Shown: positions 13,500 to 27,258 of the stretch, piece after piece
Numbering within the stretch: the first letter of the stretch is position 1
Layout: every line of letters starts with the position of its first letter
From: Apricaphanius iberus
Lineage: Eukaryota; Chordata; Actinopteri; Cyprinodontiformes; Aphaniidae
DNA: 64,000 nucleotides
Direction: 5' to 3'
NCBI GenBank assembly: GCA_028564705.1
Contig: JAPXFQ010002747.1
Span: 1,798,001 to 1,862,000 of the forward strand
Program-made: the position numbers and the translations under genes
The notes under the pieces: model-generated
Told to the model about the DNA's origin: nothing
Database searches by the model: none
Seen by the model: only the letters and a program-made list of their open reading frames with translations

Positions 13500-13697
13500 T
13501 AGAAACAGGGTTCCAGAGTGCAGTGGAGGCTCATTCTGTGCAGGAGCAAGCAAGGGAGAGGATCGGGAGGAGAGAGTGAGGAAGCGGGGGGAAAAAGAGA
13601 TAGAAAGAGAGAGAGGCTAGAAGGAATACAGAAAAACAGGGAGGGAAAAGTGAGAGTGAAGGATCAAGAGAGGGAAAAGTGAAAGGCGCTGTCACTG
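13500..13697 (+). other. Candidate non-coding 5' exon (purine-rich, consensus donor)
   Basis: A strongly purine-rich, GAGA-like stretch of about 150 bases with no open frame ends at CACTG followed by GTGAGT at 13698. This is the look of a 5' untranslated exon of a neuronal gene and could belong to the syt6 transcript 32 kb downstream. There is no conserved protein, and the start is arbitrary. It could equally be a purine-rich simple repeat beside a chance donor. Confidence 0.2.
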
Positions 13698-16600
13698 GTG
13701 AGTATACTGCTGTCACAGGAGATTGAATCACAGGTTCAGATCTTATGCTTTGAGTGCTCCTTTTTTCCTCTTTGTTGGCTTTTGACGATTGATTACTCCA
13801 GCTTTGGTTCAGTAATGTGAAACAGGTTGCACGTTGTCGTTGTGTTTGCACTGTAATGTAGAGCAGCAGTGTTTTTTTTTTAATGTTTATATATTTGTCT
13901 TATAACCTCCTGTTTCGGTTTTTCCAACACTATTTAATTTTTGGTAATTCATGCTGTGGTAAAAACTTCTTTTTTGGGAGTCATTACACTCTTCTGTATC
14001 ATTTATGAAGCACGATTTTAATATTTGATTAGAATAGATGTCTGCAGCAGCACTTTCATCCTCTGTCTTACACACCTTCTGTCAATTAAATTAGTGCCAG
14101 AGCCACAGGGAATTTATTTAGAAATTGACTTGTCTTCTCCACCGCTTTTATCAATTATTAATAAGCTGAACTGATGCTACATCCCTCTACCTGTATGGTG
14201 GAGGCGTACAAACTCACTCAGCTGCATAGCGTAAAATGTTACCCCAGGTCATTGTGGTTTGCATGTGTAAGTGAGTGTGTGTTTTGTTGCGTCCACTCCT
14301 CTGTGCACACTTTTTTTCTGTTGTTCTCCACATCATTCCTGCTGGGTTTGATCAACTTGCAACATGACAGTTTGATGAAGCACCAGAGCTGTTGGGGTAA
14401 TATGGGAGAGATACCGCAGGATAATTTGTGCCTCATGTCAGTCTGAGTACAAGGAAATTGTGTTATCCTCATCACTGCTAACATAGTTGTCACTTAGGAT
14501 TTAAAGTGCGTCGGATGTGATGATAGGCTAAGATTTATCTCTGAGGAAATAACCGCAAACAACTTGTTTCTGGCAGAGTGATAATCCTGTTCACGTTTAT
14601 CTGTGTGGCTCCCTGCTTATGTTCACCTGTTCCTGGAGTGCAGTTTTATGTTTTTTTCCCCCTCCCTCCAGCAGCAGCCGCAGCTCCGGGAGAAGCCTGA
14701 ATTAAACAAATCTAGCCTGCCTTATCAGTTTCCTGCTGCATCCTGGCATGACTGGACCCAGTGGCCTTCCTGCTGCATGTGTGTGTTGAAGTTTATGGGA
14801 GTGTGGGGACATGCATGGTTACAAAGCTCATGTGACCAAGTGCATGCATGCGTGCGAATGTGTGCGTGCACCTTGAGCGGGGCTGACATGATTGTGTGTG
14901 ATCAGGATAGCCGCAGGGGTCGTTTGCTCTCCCTTTGTGGCCAGATTCAGGGATTTTGGCATTTTGTCTTCGTTCTTCTATCCTGTGACACATTTATGAC
15001 TTCTTGTTAAAATGTCACTCACTGGGGCTGGACTGTAAAATACTCTTGAGCTGTGGCTTACTGTGAGAACAATAGTGCGCCTTGGTGTGATAAAACCTGC
15101 TAAAGCACACATCTGGGAGTAGAAGGCTGCAGGATGGGCGCGATAACACTCAGCGCTCTCAGGGGCCGTCTTTTACTGGCACAATTTGTTTCAGTGCAAT
15201 ATAAAATTGGGTTAAAATTTGACAGCTTTGAAGCCTGGATCGAGACACTTGTCGTTCATAAGGGGAAACAATATTCTTGTAAACAAGAGGATTTCCTGTG
15301 CTGACAGTAATTTTCAGTGTTTAGAGGGAGCAAAATAAGCAAATGTTAAATGAGGTACCTGGAAGGAAATCAGAATTTTGCGCTTATAAGCTGGCCAAAT
15401 GCTGCACCTCAGAGAAAAGCTGCAGCTAAAATGAAAATGGCTTTCGGTAAGTAGAGACAGATTTTCATAACATAGGATCCAGCTTGGTGAATTATCTGGA
15501 TTTGTTCAGCTCTGAGGCTAAAAAGTCTTCTACCAATTTTTTCACGTCTTTCACACGTACTGCTGCAGAGATTCTGTTTCTAATCATCATCTACGGAATC
15601 CATGTAAGATGGTTCAGAAGGACTGAACATTCCTCTTTCATATTGCTTTCCAGCTTTTTAGTTTATCACAAACTGTAAGCTCCAAAACATAGGCCAACTT
15701 TGGTTTCATTTGCAACTGATGGTCAGCCACTCATTCTCATAGTCCTCTGTATGTTATCTATGATGGCCAAAATAAATATGAACTGAATTACTCAAAAGAT
15801 TAAGTCAGTTTCAATGCCATTTGAGCAACTCCAAGCATTTGGCATTCCAAATGAGTGAATGTCAGTGCAGATGGGGTGTACAGTACATCACTAGATCAGT
15901 GTCGAGTTATTTGCATTGCACATAAAAATAATGTTACATCTCCAAATCGCAACACACATGGCACTGAATTTGTCCAGAATGATACATGCCAGATGGGATT
16001 GGGAAAAGAAGCTGTTTTGTATTTTAAAGTTTCTGTGGTCAATTCCAGACGATAATATGCAAGGCATTTAACCCCAAGGTACCTGGAGCATGTGAATAGT
16101 ACAATTGAATATATTATAAAGCACTTTGAGTGGTAGGTATTAAAAAAACGGCCATTATTTGAACTTTACTGGACCTTCAAGTGAAAGGGTAAGTCAGTTT
16201 GTCTGACCCACTCATCCGTTGTATTTCCATACAAAATTGGCAACTGTTTTGGCAATAAGTTGCATCACTAATCAGCACCAAGAGGCTCCCACAGCAGCAG
16301 AGAACAACAAAAGCTTGACAGTGGAAGAAACATGGATGGTTCTTGTGTTTCTGTTGACTATGGGTTTATATACTGCTCCGATAGCAACTCTTCCAATTTT
16401 ACAAAACCAATTGTTTGGCAACGTCTGCTCATTTAAATTTCCTATGATTTACCACCAATCAGCTTGAGTTAAACATAACATCCCACCCTGCAACTCTAGC
16501 AGACCTTTTTTGATTTTTTTTTTTACACACACCAAGGATGGTACTTGTTTAGTTCCTGAAAAGCCCTATCGATCTAGACCAGCAAAGTGGAGATAGATGA

Positions 16601-18510
16601 ATACCGTGAAGTTCCAATAGTGGAACCTTGTCTAGGAATTCAGTCCACATACTATTTCAACTGGAGACTACAGTATGCATGCTACAAAATCCCTTAAAGC
16701 AGTGAATCTTCTTATGTCATAGAAACACTCAATATTTTGAAGCAGTCTGGATAATTTATTTACTGTATGTATCAGAGTTTTCTAAATCTTTCGAATGATA
16801 CTTCAGTTCTTTACTATGAAAATGGGTGGTGCGCCACAACATTTGTTATTCAAAGAACGCCTTAGTGTATGAAGTAGGTGTAACATCAGAAATGTGTTTG
16901 AACAATAGAGATATTTTGGAATCTTAGAAGGCTTCAAAAATGACACCGCTTGGGCAACATTTCTGTTGAACAGTCATATATTCAATAATCAAATTAATAA
17001 AAAGTACACAACCACATGCAGTGAAATTACAGGTGATGTGTCCAATCGTAGAAGTTGGGCTAAAGGGAGTAGGGGACGTGGGTGTTTTGGAAAGGGCTTT
17101 TGTAAATTGGATTCAAAAAACTTTAATTCTCCAGAATGCAGCTGTAAGGTATAAACATACGCTCAATTGTTTAGGCATTGTTCAATGTATCTTTTAAATT
17201 GGTTATTCTCTTTATACATCAATTTATTTAGCTAAAACTCTTTATGAGGAAGGCTGAGAATCAAAAATGCCAAGAGGATGTAAAGCATCATCTACACTGT
17301 TGGACCCAATAAAGTCTCAATTTGTCCCTTTTATTTTCTTGCACTTAATTCATCTGTCAAAATCAATATTCATATTGACAAGTTTAAGTACAGTGAAGGC
17401 ATGATTCGACAACACTTCTTTTTGTTCCAAAACTATACCCTGAATAAAATAAATGTTCCGTTTATCCTTTTTAAATAAAAGACTACACCACAATGTAAAC
17501 ATTTAATTGTCCCTAAACCAAGCTAAGTTTTACTTTAAACACTCAGAGAACTGACTTTAATTGGCAACAGTTGGCAGTTTGTACACCCGTCTGCAGTATC
17601 AAGAAAGAGGAGTTCAAGAAAGTTCCCTAGATATTGTTTTGCTTATCCAAGAACAAGCTTTGTCTACATCCATTAATGCATTCACAGCCACAAATTGTTA
17701 TCCTCATTAATGCTGCACAGTTGATCAGACTAGCAGAAATAGCTACACCAAACACAGAAAAGGTTGTACATTTATCTAGTCATTGTAAAAATAGACTTGG
17801 TCCTGATTCTTTGTGTGAGCTTCAACTGTTTTTCTTCTCCATAGAAGCCGTTGTGCCACACATTTTGTGTGTGGATGTTACATCTTTGGAACCGTTGGAT
17901 TTTTTTTTAACCAGTGACAGCAACAGCCTGTCCTCACCTGGAGTTAAAGAAACCAGCGTGACCTTTTGGGCCACCATGGTCCATTTACCATTTACATAAT
18001 GTCTTCAAATTAATTTAATTTTACTTGCCCTGTGCTTTCTTTAATTTCCTTAGTTGCTTTCACAGCCGCCGCTGTGAAGCTAAATAAAGAAAGTGTAAGG
18101 ACAGGGTTAATAAATGTCACAAATTAGGAGAAGCCTGACAACTTTCAGCTCTGCAAAGTCTCTTTAGTTTCAGGATAATATATTATTTCTTACTAACTTA
18201 CTAGATGTTTATATATTCCAATGATCAATTAACTAAATGCATGTCACTAATCAAAATACATTTTTTCTGTGTTTTACAACAAATAGTGGTCTTGGGAATC
18301 AGACAAGATTCATTTACTTCTGATCCTACATGTTTTTGCTAATATTTTCTCTAAATTTTTTGTTGCATTGTTTTTTATTATACAACCTAAATATTCTTTA
18401 GTATATGAAACCATGTCTTTATTTGCTGTATGCATTTACTCATCTAGAGGCGTGGAGAAGAGGACTTACCAAAGTTCTAACTGAGCATCAGGATGTGGAA
18501 AGAGGGACCA
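13698..18510. other. Non-coding DNA with few recognisable features
   Basis: No conserved protein was found; frames such as 14603-15010 (135 codons) lack domains and look like chance. A short tail fragment of a tRNA-derived SINE ('AAGCACTTTGAGTGGTAGGT') lies at about 16118-16140. Confidence 0.5.
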
Positions 18511-18513
18511 TAA

Positions 18514-19030
18514 GGGTGCATTCACACCAGTCCTGTTATTCGGCTTTCTGGTCAATCAAACTCTACTTTTCCCTGAAGGTCAGGTTCATTTTGGGGTGTG
18601 TGAATGCATAATCAAACTCTGATGCAGACAAAAAAAAATCAAACTCTGGTCCGCCTTAAACCTAGATCTCTGTTCAGTAGAAATGAAACCTAGTGCGATT
18701 CAATTCCACATGTGAATGCCAAGTGGAGCGCTCAGAAAGCAGGTAAAGGACTATAGTCCCTTGTTCTCTGCTCATGCTGAGCCCATTGCTGGCGCCGCAT
18801 TTGCCAAAGAGAACAAAGGAACCAAAAAAATGAAAACCGGATACAATTTAATCCTTGTTTACATTTCAGCGCTACCACAGGCTTGGAGGTAAATCTGTTG
18901 TTTCTCCAAAGCTTTAATTCGTTTGACAAAGAGCAGAATGCGAAAGCACTAGCTAAAGAAAAAGCAACAGTGCTGCAATTCGGCCCCCAATGGAACTGAG
19001 ACTACTGAACTATCAGGTATGACTGCACCC
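18514..19030. mobile_element. Harbinger-like MITE with GGGTGCA ends
   Basis: The left end reads GGGTGCATTCACACC and the right end, on the other strand, GGGTGCAGTCATACC. TAA flanks both (18511-18513 and 19031-19033). The element is 517 bases with no transposase. The class rests on the 3-base TAA duplication and short inverted ends. Confidence 0.72.
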
Positions 19031-19033
19031 TAA

Positions 19034-20249
19034 AGGACTTTAAACAGGCTGCTCTAAGTATTTCTTAGGTTTTTGATGTACTAGCTTTATTATGCACCGC
19101 ACACAAGTTGTGTGGATAAAAATGTCCTACAGAAGGTAAAGGTAAGCAAAAAAGACTTGTTTTAGATAATAGAAATCAAGAGTAGGTAAAGAAACCACTT
19201 GTTACAACCAGCATGAAACTGTGCAGCAAAAAAAGCAACGTTTTTTATTTTATTTTACTGGTCACTCCCTGCCATCTGTTGAGATGTATTTGACTTCTCA
19301 GTCGACTTTATTCATCTACCAGGCAAAAACAAAAACAACACAACAAAAAAAACAACAAAAAACAGAAATTATTTTCATCCCTTTTCCACAATCTACAAGT
19401 CATTTCATTTTATGTCATCACTGCAGTCGTACAGGTTACAACTATGGATAAGAAAGGTAAAATGACCTGAATTTGACTCAGCTTTGTGCACATACAAAGC
19501 TCCAAACTGTCATAAAAGTGCTGCATCTCTCGCTCAGCTACTCATCCCTCTCACTCACCATGAATTAGACAAAATCCCGTAAGAAACATTTAATGGGATT
19601 GCAGCTGTAGCTGACATCTGCAGGAGTGAAATGCAAATACAGGCAGGTGTATGATGCTCCCCACCACTTGGAGAAACAGCTTCCCAGAGACAGTTTTTGA
19701 ACAAAATCTAGCTGCAAGCTATTTAAATTGACTTTTTAGTCACCATATACCTGACACAAACATTAGTATTTATTTACCAATATTCAAACACAGGATCAAG
19801 AGCATGAAAGGAGTGTGTTCTACATCCTAAAGGCTTTATATCTTCTGCATCAAGGCTATATAAATAGATAATTTCACCACTCAGCGATTTATGCAGCTAC
19901 AGAAAGTAGTATTATTGATTTAGTCCAACTGAAATCGTACTTTTGAAATGCATGTATACACCTTAGTACGACTAAAGTCGGACTGAACTGGAGTTGGAGA
20001 AATTGGACTAAAGTACCCAGATAATGCAATTGGAAAATCAAATTTCTCTACACGTAAACGATAGTCAGGAGAAGCTGAGGAATTGGGAGCCTGGGCACTC
20101 CCACTTTGGGAAGTGATGAGACCACAAAAGCAAGAATAAAAACAACAGAACGAGCAGCAACAACAAGTGTAGCACAAACGGTACAATAGTTACCTAAAAA
20201 AAATTGAATACCATACCAGGTACCGCCGCATTCAATTAAGGATACAATT
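19034..20249. other. Non-coding stretch with a decayed dispersed repeat
   Basis: The portion 19920-20110 resembles a common fish repeat with paired motifs (TAGTACGACTAAAGTCGGAC). Family and boundaries were not determined. The rest is AT-rich with A runs. Confidence 0.4.
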
Positions 20250-20840
20250 TGCACAAAATCATCAAAATTGAAAAAAACTAAAAGCATTGCTTGGTTCAAG
20301 GGGTCCTTTTATTTCAGCTAGGAAATTCAGATGATATGGTCCAAATTTGGGGTAAATATGAAAGTACTGATCCATCCCTCGTTTTATCAATGCTACAAGC
20401 TGTTGGTGGTGGATTGAATCCTGGGGGATAATTCTACTTGACACACTTTTGGAGCATTAGTAGTAATTCAATATCTTCAGGGACCAGATATATTATTGCT
20501 GTCCATCCCTTCATAGCCACTGTACCATTCTTGTAATGGCTACTTCCAGCAGGATATCAGAAAACTTAAATCACTTGCATTGTTTTTTTCCCCATCTTGT
20601 CAAGTAGCTTAGTGTACTCAAATAGCCTCCACAATCACCAGATCTCAGTCCCAGAAAGCACCATTAGGATGTGGTGGAACAGAAGATTTGCATCATGGAT
20701 CTAGAACCAACAAGTCTGCTGCCACTCCCTAATGCCATCACATAATTATCGACCAAAACTATGCACTCTTCTTACGGGAGGAAATGTCCAACATGGTACA
20801 ATCAAGGTCTACATAATAAAAACAGCTTTTAAGTGCATAC
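20250..20840 (+). pseudogene. Heavily decayed Tc1-like transposase remnant
   Basis: Read on the + strand at nucleotide level, the order matches the C-terminal half of a common fish Tc1 transposase gene: an 'ATTCAGATG' block near 20325, a 'GGTGGTGGATTGAAT' block near 20405, 'GGCTACTTCCAGCAGGATA' near 20540, then 'TCACCAGATCTCAGTCCCAG' near 20635 (the PDLNP region) and AGGATGTGGTGGAACAGAAG. Indels and stops break every frame. No terminal repeat was found. Confidence 0.65.
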
Positions 20841-20869
20841 ATAATATCTTGGAAATTTATGGGAAATCT

Positions 20870-21330
20870 TGACAGCCGTGAGTAGCAGTTCAGAGTAAAG
20901 CCATTATTTTATTACAGCTCAGGTGCCGTTTTTTACTGGAACACATGTTTTAGCTACACACCAAAGCTTTCAGAACAACACATTATTACAGTTTAATGCG
21001 GATCCCTTTCTCAACCATAAACATAACAGCTGAACACCCTGAAAGTAAATTTTTTGTTCAATACTAGCCTGACTTGTTGCAGTTGCAGCTGAATGTGGTC
21101 AAATGTGGACTGTAGATGCTCAAAAGCCTCTGCAACTGTGTAAGCACATCAATAAGCAATAGTATCATCTGCATATAAATGGATGGATGCCTTTGTGTAT
21201 ATGTATATATTTTTTATATAAGTAGTAAAAGCTTTGCTAATAAACACTCTACAATATGAATAGTGACCCGCACACTGAACCACTCTGTATCGCTATTGAT
21301 ATGCCACGTTTTGTATAGTGTGTGCATTAG
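20870..21330 (-). pseudogene. LINE reverse-transcriptase remnant with YADD box
   Basis: On the minus strand the sequence around 21070-21190 encodes HLYADDTIAY, a stop, then CAYTVAEAFEHLQSTFDHIQ and LQLQQVRLVLN. This is the catalytic palm of a non-LTR retrotransposon polymerase. A degraded trace of the preceding GxPQGS-x-LGP region lies near 21270-21310. It is dead by stops and frameshifts and abuts the Tc1 remnant. Confidence 0.7.
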
Positions 21331-24300
21331 TAACTTCTGCCCAATGTCACTGTCTCGTTTTATTTTTTATTTTTTCCCCCATTACTTAAATAATGTTGAA
21401 CCATTTGGGAATAGAAGCTCACAGTCCATGACTGGTTAATTTGCTATTAATCAAAAGGGGCATCACTTAAAGCCACTTAAGCATCTGAGTGAAGACCTCA
21501 CAGATTGTCTGCATAGTTAAAAAACAGTAATGTAATTAGGTTATCCCTAAAACAAACTTCTCCGCATCTTAAAGAACTATAAATATAGTACTATTTTATT
21601 ATATGCTGCAAAAAGAAAAGGGCATTGATTGCTTCCCAATACACACTGTAATATTGCATAGTGGACAAAGCTCCTTTCAATGGGGAAAACCTCCAACAGA
21701 ACTGAAAAAAAGGAGGGTGGCGAGAAGAGGGGAAAGATAAGCGCTAAAGAAGGATTTACCAGTAAACACTGGGCGAGTTGTTCTGGTATGTAACCAGAGT
21801 CAGAAAAGGTCATTAATCACAGCCGTGCAGAGGAGACAAATGCGTGAATTCTGCTGTTTCTCCGAGCCTTGCTGCAGCTCATCAGTCCGATAACACCCTC
21901 ATCATGATAAAGCCCCCTAACTCTTGCCATTTTTCTTGCTATCAGTTGATCTATCATGCACCATGAGGCTACTTGCTTCCGAGCATACAGGGCCCCAAAT
22001 GCCAGGCCGCTCTTGATTTAGCAGCTCTAGAGAGATGAATGCATCATGTCCTTGTGTGGAGAAGTTGTTTCCGCAGTTGTTCCAGGGTCCCAAGGCTGGA
22101 GGTCACTTAAAACTTGAATCCTATCTCTATAAGGAAATTTTATGTGGTGTCTCATCTTAGTTATTAACAGTCATTTAAATGTCCTAGAATTAAGCTTTAC
22201 TGAAATTTTGGATACTAAAGCAAATGAGTGATTATGAGAAATATATTTCATATCAGTGTTCAATAATAATTACTCCAAACATGTTAACATTTTTTCAATA
22301 TTTAAAGGAATCTTAAAAATCTTAAATTGACTGCAAATATATGGAAGGTTGATTCCTTAAGAATGCACTTATATGTGGGAAATTTGCTTCCTGATCCTTT
22401 ACATTAACCACAATTCTGAACACCTTTATTGACTATCTCTAAAAAGATGGATCATATTTTTTTTAATTTAGATTCTTTATCTTACAAAAAATCTAAAGTT
22501 GGGCTGATTATCTTTAATTTGATTATGATGCTATAATGACAAAGTAGTATAATAATTGTGAATGAATAAAGTTAGGTGAGACGAGACATTGATTTCAAAG
22601 AAAAGGTTTTTCTCCTGATCCTGATCCATCTTTTCCCAAAAAAAAATCTATTTGTGTATATAAACCTTTAAAATATTCACATATTTGTATATTTCCCCCA
22701 GTTTTTTAAATGTCCATTTAAAATGTGTATCTTATAAGTGTACAGCTGTATCTCATTATCAGAGGAAAACAGAACATTTTCTTATGTTTGTTTCTCTTTA
22801 AATGATGCTGTTGTATTTTCCAAAGATCAGTTTCATTAATTCCTATAAAAGTAAAAAAAAAAAAAAAGCTTTTTCTGCTTTATCTTCCTCTTGTAAATTA
22901 TTTAACTATTAAACTGGTTCTCAAGGAAATGCCAAACCAATAATAGTTCAACCTATGTGTTTTGTCACAATTTTTTCTAACACATTAGGAAATGATATAT
23001 CCTTCCTGTTGCCTAAACATCACTCAGATCTACACACATGGCTGACTGCTGCTGCTCATATTTATTCATCATGATTAACACTGCAATATTTCACTGCAAT
23101 AGAGCAATTTTCAGTAGAGAAAAGGCTATTGTCAAGCAATATTAGGCGCACCCTCTGCCTCTAATGGAGGTTGTATATTAATTTATAAAACCCTGGTGAC
23201 GGGAATTACGTAAACTGAAAATGAACTTAAGCTGTTTTTACAGAGGTGGATTGAAGCTAGTTGAAGTTTTATTGCTATACCTCTGCAAATTAAAACATCC
23301 ATACAGCGGTATACAGAGAGTGCAGGCCAAATCGATAAAGGTCCTATAGCCTTGTAATATCATAAATTGCCAGCCTTCATTATTTGATAGCATCATGCAA
23401 TCCACCTGCTTCACTGGTCTCTGGAGTTCCTATATTGCTGAGCCACTAACTGGAGTAGCTTTATGACATTTTTTCATATATGCGAATTATAATACTTCAT
23501 TTTGGATACAATATCATACCTCTCTATATGGTAAAAATTCATTACTCATGTAATGACAGGGTAAGTCCCTGAGACAGGGCTTGGGAGAATGATGAATCAG
23601 GTACAAGGCAGATGTATCACAGGTCAGCTGACTAGGGAATGAGGCATGCGTCTAACCGACAACAGACGCAATGTTGAGTCAACTCAAGGTCAGGGACTCA
23701 TAATGTGAATGACAAGAATGCTGTGCAGTATTTCATGGCTTGGAAAATTGCACAAACCAAATAAAGTGTTTGGAGGAAATAGGACTTTTGTTTAGAACCC
23801 TTTTTGACGATATAGAAACTCAGAAACCTATTATTACAATTCATCTGACACCACTTCACCTAAATTTCTTTTATTTATTATACACATGCTATATTATATT
23901 TGAAATACCTTTTTCTTGAGGCCAAACTGCTTCTGCTCACAAGAGCGATTGATTCAATAAGGAATAGAATGTCATGTTTCTCTGAAGTTGATAAAAGCCC
24001 AATGCTGCTAATAAAATCATGACTGACATGTTGACTATTCTTTTCATATTTTGCTGTTTCTTACGATACAGTTTTATTTGTAGTGTAACAGTGTAACATA
24101 GTGTAACAGTAATTGTCAAAAAAACTAATTACTTTGATTACAATATAATGATTAAAAAAGTAGAGTTCATCATGTTTTAGTACCAGAAAGCCTACAGATT
24201 TTAACAAAACAATGACAAAAGACGTGAACATGAACTGACCTTAATATTGGTTTTGAAATTAGAACAATATTGTAAAAAATACCAAAATTAGTTTCGAGGT

Positions 24301-25272
24301 TCAATAGTGAGAACTGTTGAACCTGGGATTCATTAGAACAAAATTGCACCACCACCTATGGAGTGATGTATGGCACTATTTTCTTCTTTACCCTTTATCT
24401 CATCTGTTCTTCCATCACTCTGTGACCTTTAGGATTTTATGCAGTGTCATATCTGCCTTGTGTGTATATTGGCAGCTGTGAGACGCTGTTCAATTGGCTA
24501 CATAATATATTAGCATGAAAAATGCATCTTCATATCACTTGGAATATTTTAACCAACAGTAATTACACTCCAAACAGTCCTTCGGAATTTCAATATTGTA
24601 CAAACTAACACTGCAATAAAGATATTTGTTATATATTGTTCCGCCTAAGGTAGCACTTGGAAATTAATTTTTCTGATCTTTTAAGTAACAGTTGCCTTTG
24701 ATTCATACCCTTTTTAAATAGCACATCTGTATTGGGATAAAAGGTGTGGAATTATTGCAGTACTTCTAAGTTGGGAAGATGGTACGTTTCTTTCCTTTTT
24801 GACATCAAGGTCTTGTATTTCCGGCTTTTTACCATCTGAGAATGAAATGTTAATTTTCTTTGACTCTCCCCAAATATGTATATCGACAGCTGAATTAATT
24901 ACAAAGAAGCTTGAACCAACAGATTAATTTTAAATTTCAAAGATCCAGCACACCAAGATGAGCAAAACATTTACACAGTATTGCTCCAATCCTGCCATTT
25001 TTGGTATTTACTGTAAATTTACGGTAAATTTAATTGTGTTGCAGTAGCAAATAAGTGTTTTCCGGTATACATTGTGAAGGCTGTGAGACCCATGCAGGGA
25101 AGTTTTTCTCCATTTCTAAACTGAAACAAGGGAGCATGAGTTAGCAGGTAAAAAAAACTGTACGTAACAGTTTAGATATCTGGTAGGTAGTTACGTTTGC
25201 TAATATGTCCTATGCCAGTGAAGAAAAATCTAAGTACAAGAAGTAATCAAGCCCATGTCTGTTTTACAAAGT
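21331..25272. other. AT-rich non-coding DNA, nothing recognised
   Basis: No protein similarity, RNA gene or transposon termini seen. All frames are under about 80 codons. Confidence 0.6.
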
Positions 25273-25295
25273 ATATTATATATATATATATATAT
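25273..25295. repeat. (TA)n microsatellite, left flank of MITE
   Basis: A short TA run immediately precedes the element at 25296; a longer one follows it. Confidence 0.85.
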
Positions 25296-25953
25296 TAGGG
25301 ATGTCCGATATTATTGGCCTGAAGTAATTATCTGCCGATATTGGCATTAAAATGTAATATCGGAAATTATCGGTATCGGTTTTTATTTTTTGAATAAGAT
25401 GAGTTTTTCACACCATACACATATTATATATCAAACTCTTCAGTTACTTCTTTCTCTCTCAGAATGTAAAAATATGACAGATTAAAGGTTTAGTTTTTGA
25501 TAAATTATTTGTTTGAGATAACTTTCAATTTATCAAAAGGCTTCTTCTGGGTCAACTTTGACCGTCCAGCGGGCGCACTTGGTGACGTCATCAGCCACAA
25601 AGGTATAATGCTGTTTACATTTTCTAAAAGTAGAAATTTGTCCTGAGTGGTGGGCCTTTGTCAGTATTCTCTGTGTGAGAAAATGTTCCAGCTACTTTTG
25701 AAGACAAAATAAAAATGGCACCTTTTTCAATTGCCTAACTAAAATTCTAGTACTTATTACATTTTCAAAATTTTTAAAACTCAAGTTTGCATGATACAAG
25801 ATATTTCATTGTGGTTACCTAAAAGGGTTTAGTAGTTTGTGTTTGTTATGAGGGAGGGTCCCCACATATCAGTATCGGTTTATATCGATATCGGAAATTA
25901 TGAGTTAGGCTATATCGGTATATCGGTAAAAAAGCCAATATCAAACATCCCTA
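25296..25953. mobile_element. Inverted-repeat DNA element inserted in a TA microsatellite
   Basis: The left end TAGGGATGTCCGATATT and the right end (other strand) TAGGGATGTTTGATATT are inverted copies. Subterminal ATCGGTAT motifs recur at both ends. The 658-base interior has no transposase. The ends resemble fish hAT MITEs, but the TA-rich flanks hide any target duplication. Confidence 0.72.
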
Positions 25954-25954
25954 A

Positions 25955-25998
<44 letters not shown>
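25954..25998. repeat. (TA)n microsatellite, right flank of MITE
   Basis: About 40 bases of nearly pure TA. With 25273-25295 it probably was one microsatellite split by the element. Confidence 0.85.
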
Positions 25999-26004
<6 letters not shown>

Positions 26005-26835
26005 ATTAATATAAAATTTAAATAAATGACATGAATAAAATGTTAGTCATGACAAGGAATCCTCTGGACAGTTTCTTGAAATGCATTTTCCATTTATACC
26101 CTCAACCTGTTAGTTTAAAAAAAATAATTACATCCTCTTTACCTCTCTCTGAGACAGAAGAGAAGGAAGCATGTGTGAATGACCCCCATGTGTGAAGGCG
26201 AGCTGTGTGCAGATGGGGTCATGTGGTCAACAAGCAGGTTAATTGTGTGATAAGAGCAGGTGCCAACACTAAGCTGAACTTGACTCTCGCATCCTCATGG
26301 GACATCCTCTCATAGCCTCTGATTGAACAGGGATGATAATAATCAAGTCACTTTTTAACAGTGTGAAGGGCATTTGCAAAGATAAACGCCTTTTCTGCTG
26401 TAATCACTTAAAAAAAATTTAAGTTTGCTATTTAGATTAATTGAGTTTATCAGCAGTTAAGAGACTTAGTAAGAGAGGGGCCTGGAGACTGCTTGGATAA
26501 ACTTCACACTTGCAGAAGAGAAAATTGCTCTCAGAGTCTCTGCTGATGAATTAGTGAGTGCAAGTTCTGCCATCATTTAGGACTTCACGTCCAAATAGCA
26601 AACTTGAATTTTAATATGGTAAGGCAGTGGTGCCAGAAGCAATAAAATGAAGTATTAAGATGGTAACTACAGAAGCAAAGTTTAATATTCAACCTTTATT
26701 AGATTTATGGTAAGGGTTATTAGAAAGATAGCTACTAGCAGTTTGGTGAATAGAGTTTTAAATCCCTATTGTCAGTACATTAATTTTAAGGCCTTTCCAA
26801 CTATTACTGACTATACATATCTTTTTTTTACCTGG

Positions 26836-26836
<1 letters not shown>

Positions 26837-26869
<33 letters not shown>
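26837..26869. repeat. (TA)n microsatellite
   Basis: An uninterrupted TA run of about 30 bases. Short frames crossing it that encode Tyr-Ile repeats are not genes. Confidence 0.9.
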
Positions 26870-26871
<2 letters not shown>

Positions 26872-27258
26872 TGGGCAAGGGGGAGACACCATTCTTAATG
26901 GCTATTAGATTTAAAGCAAATCTGTATGTTTTCATACAAAATTCTAAATGAAAATGAAGACACACATAGTGAGTGGTATCTTTTGCACAGTCCTTTTTTT
27001 CTAAGAAAACTGTTAAGCATAAAGATAACATAAAATTGTACATACCACTTGTCTAAAAGATAGACTGTCACCAGTGTGTAAGGACAGCAACTGGAGAAGA
27101 AGATGGATCATGCCAGAAGACAGATTGGTAAACAATGCATTTGGGCCATTTATTCCTGCTAATGCTGCTGTCACTCATTGTTTTTGTTTCCCATATGTTA
27201 AAGTGTGTTAAGACACAGTTTTCTGTCAAACCAAAAGTGGATTATTTCAGAGTAACTT

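Noticed and set aside
14603..15010. 135-codon + frame
   Set aside because: No domain, no conserved motif, and a composition (Cys, His, Met runs) typical of CA/TG-rich non-coding DNA.
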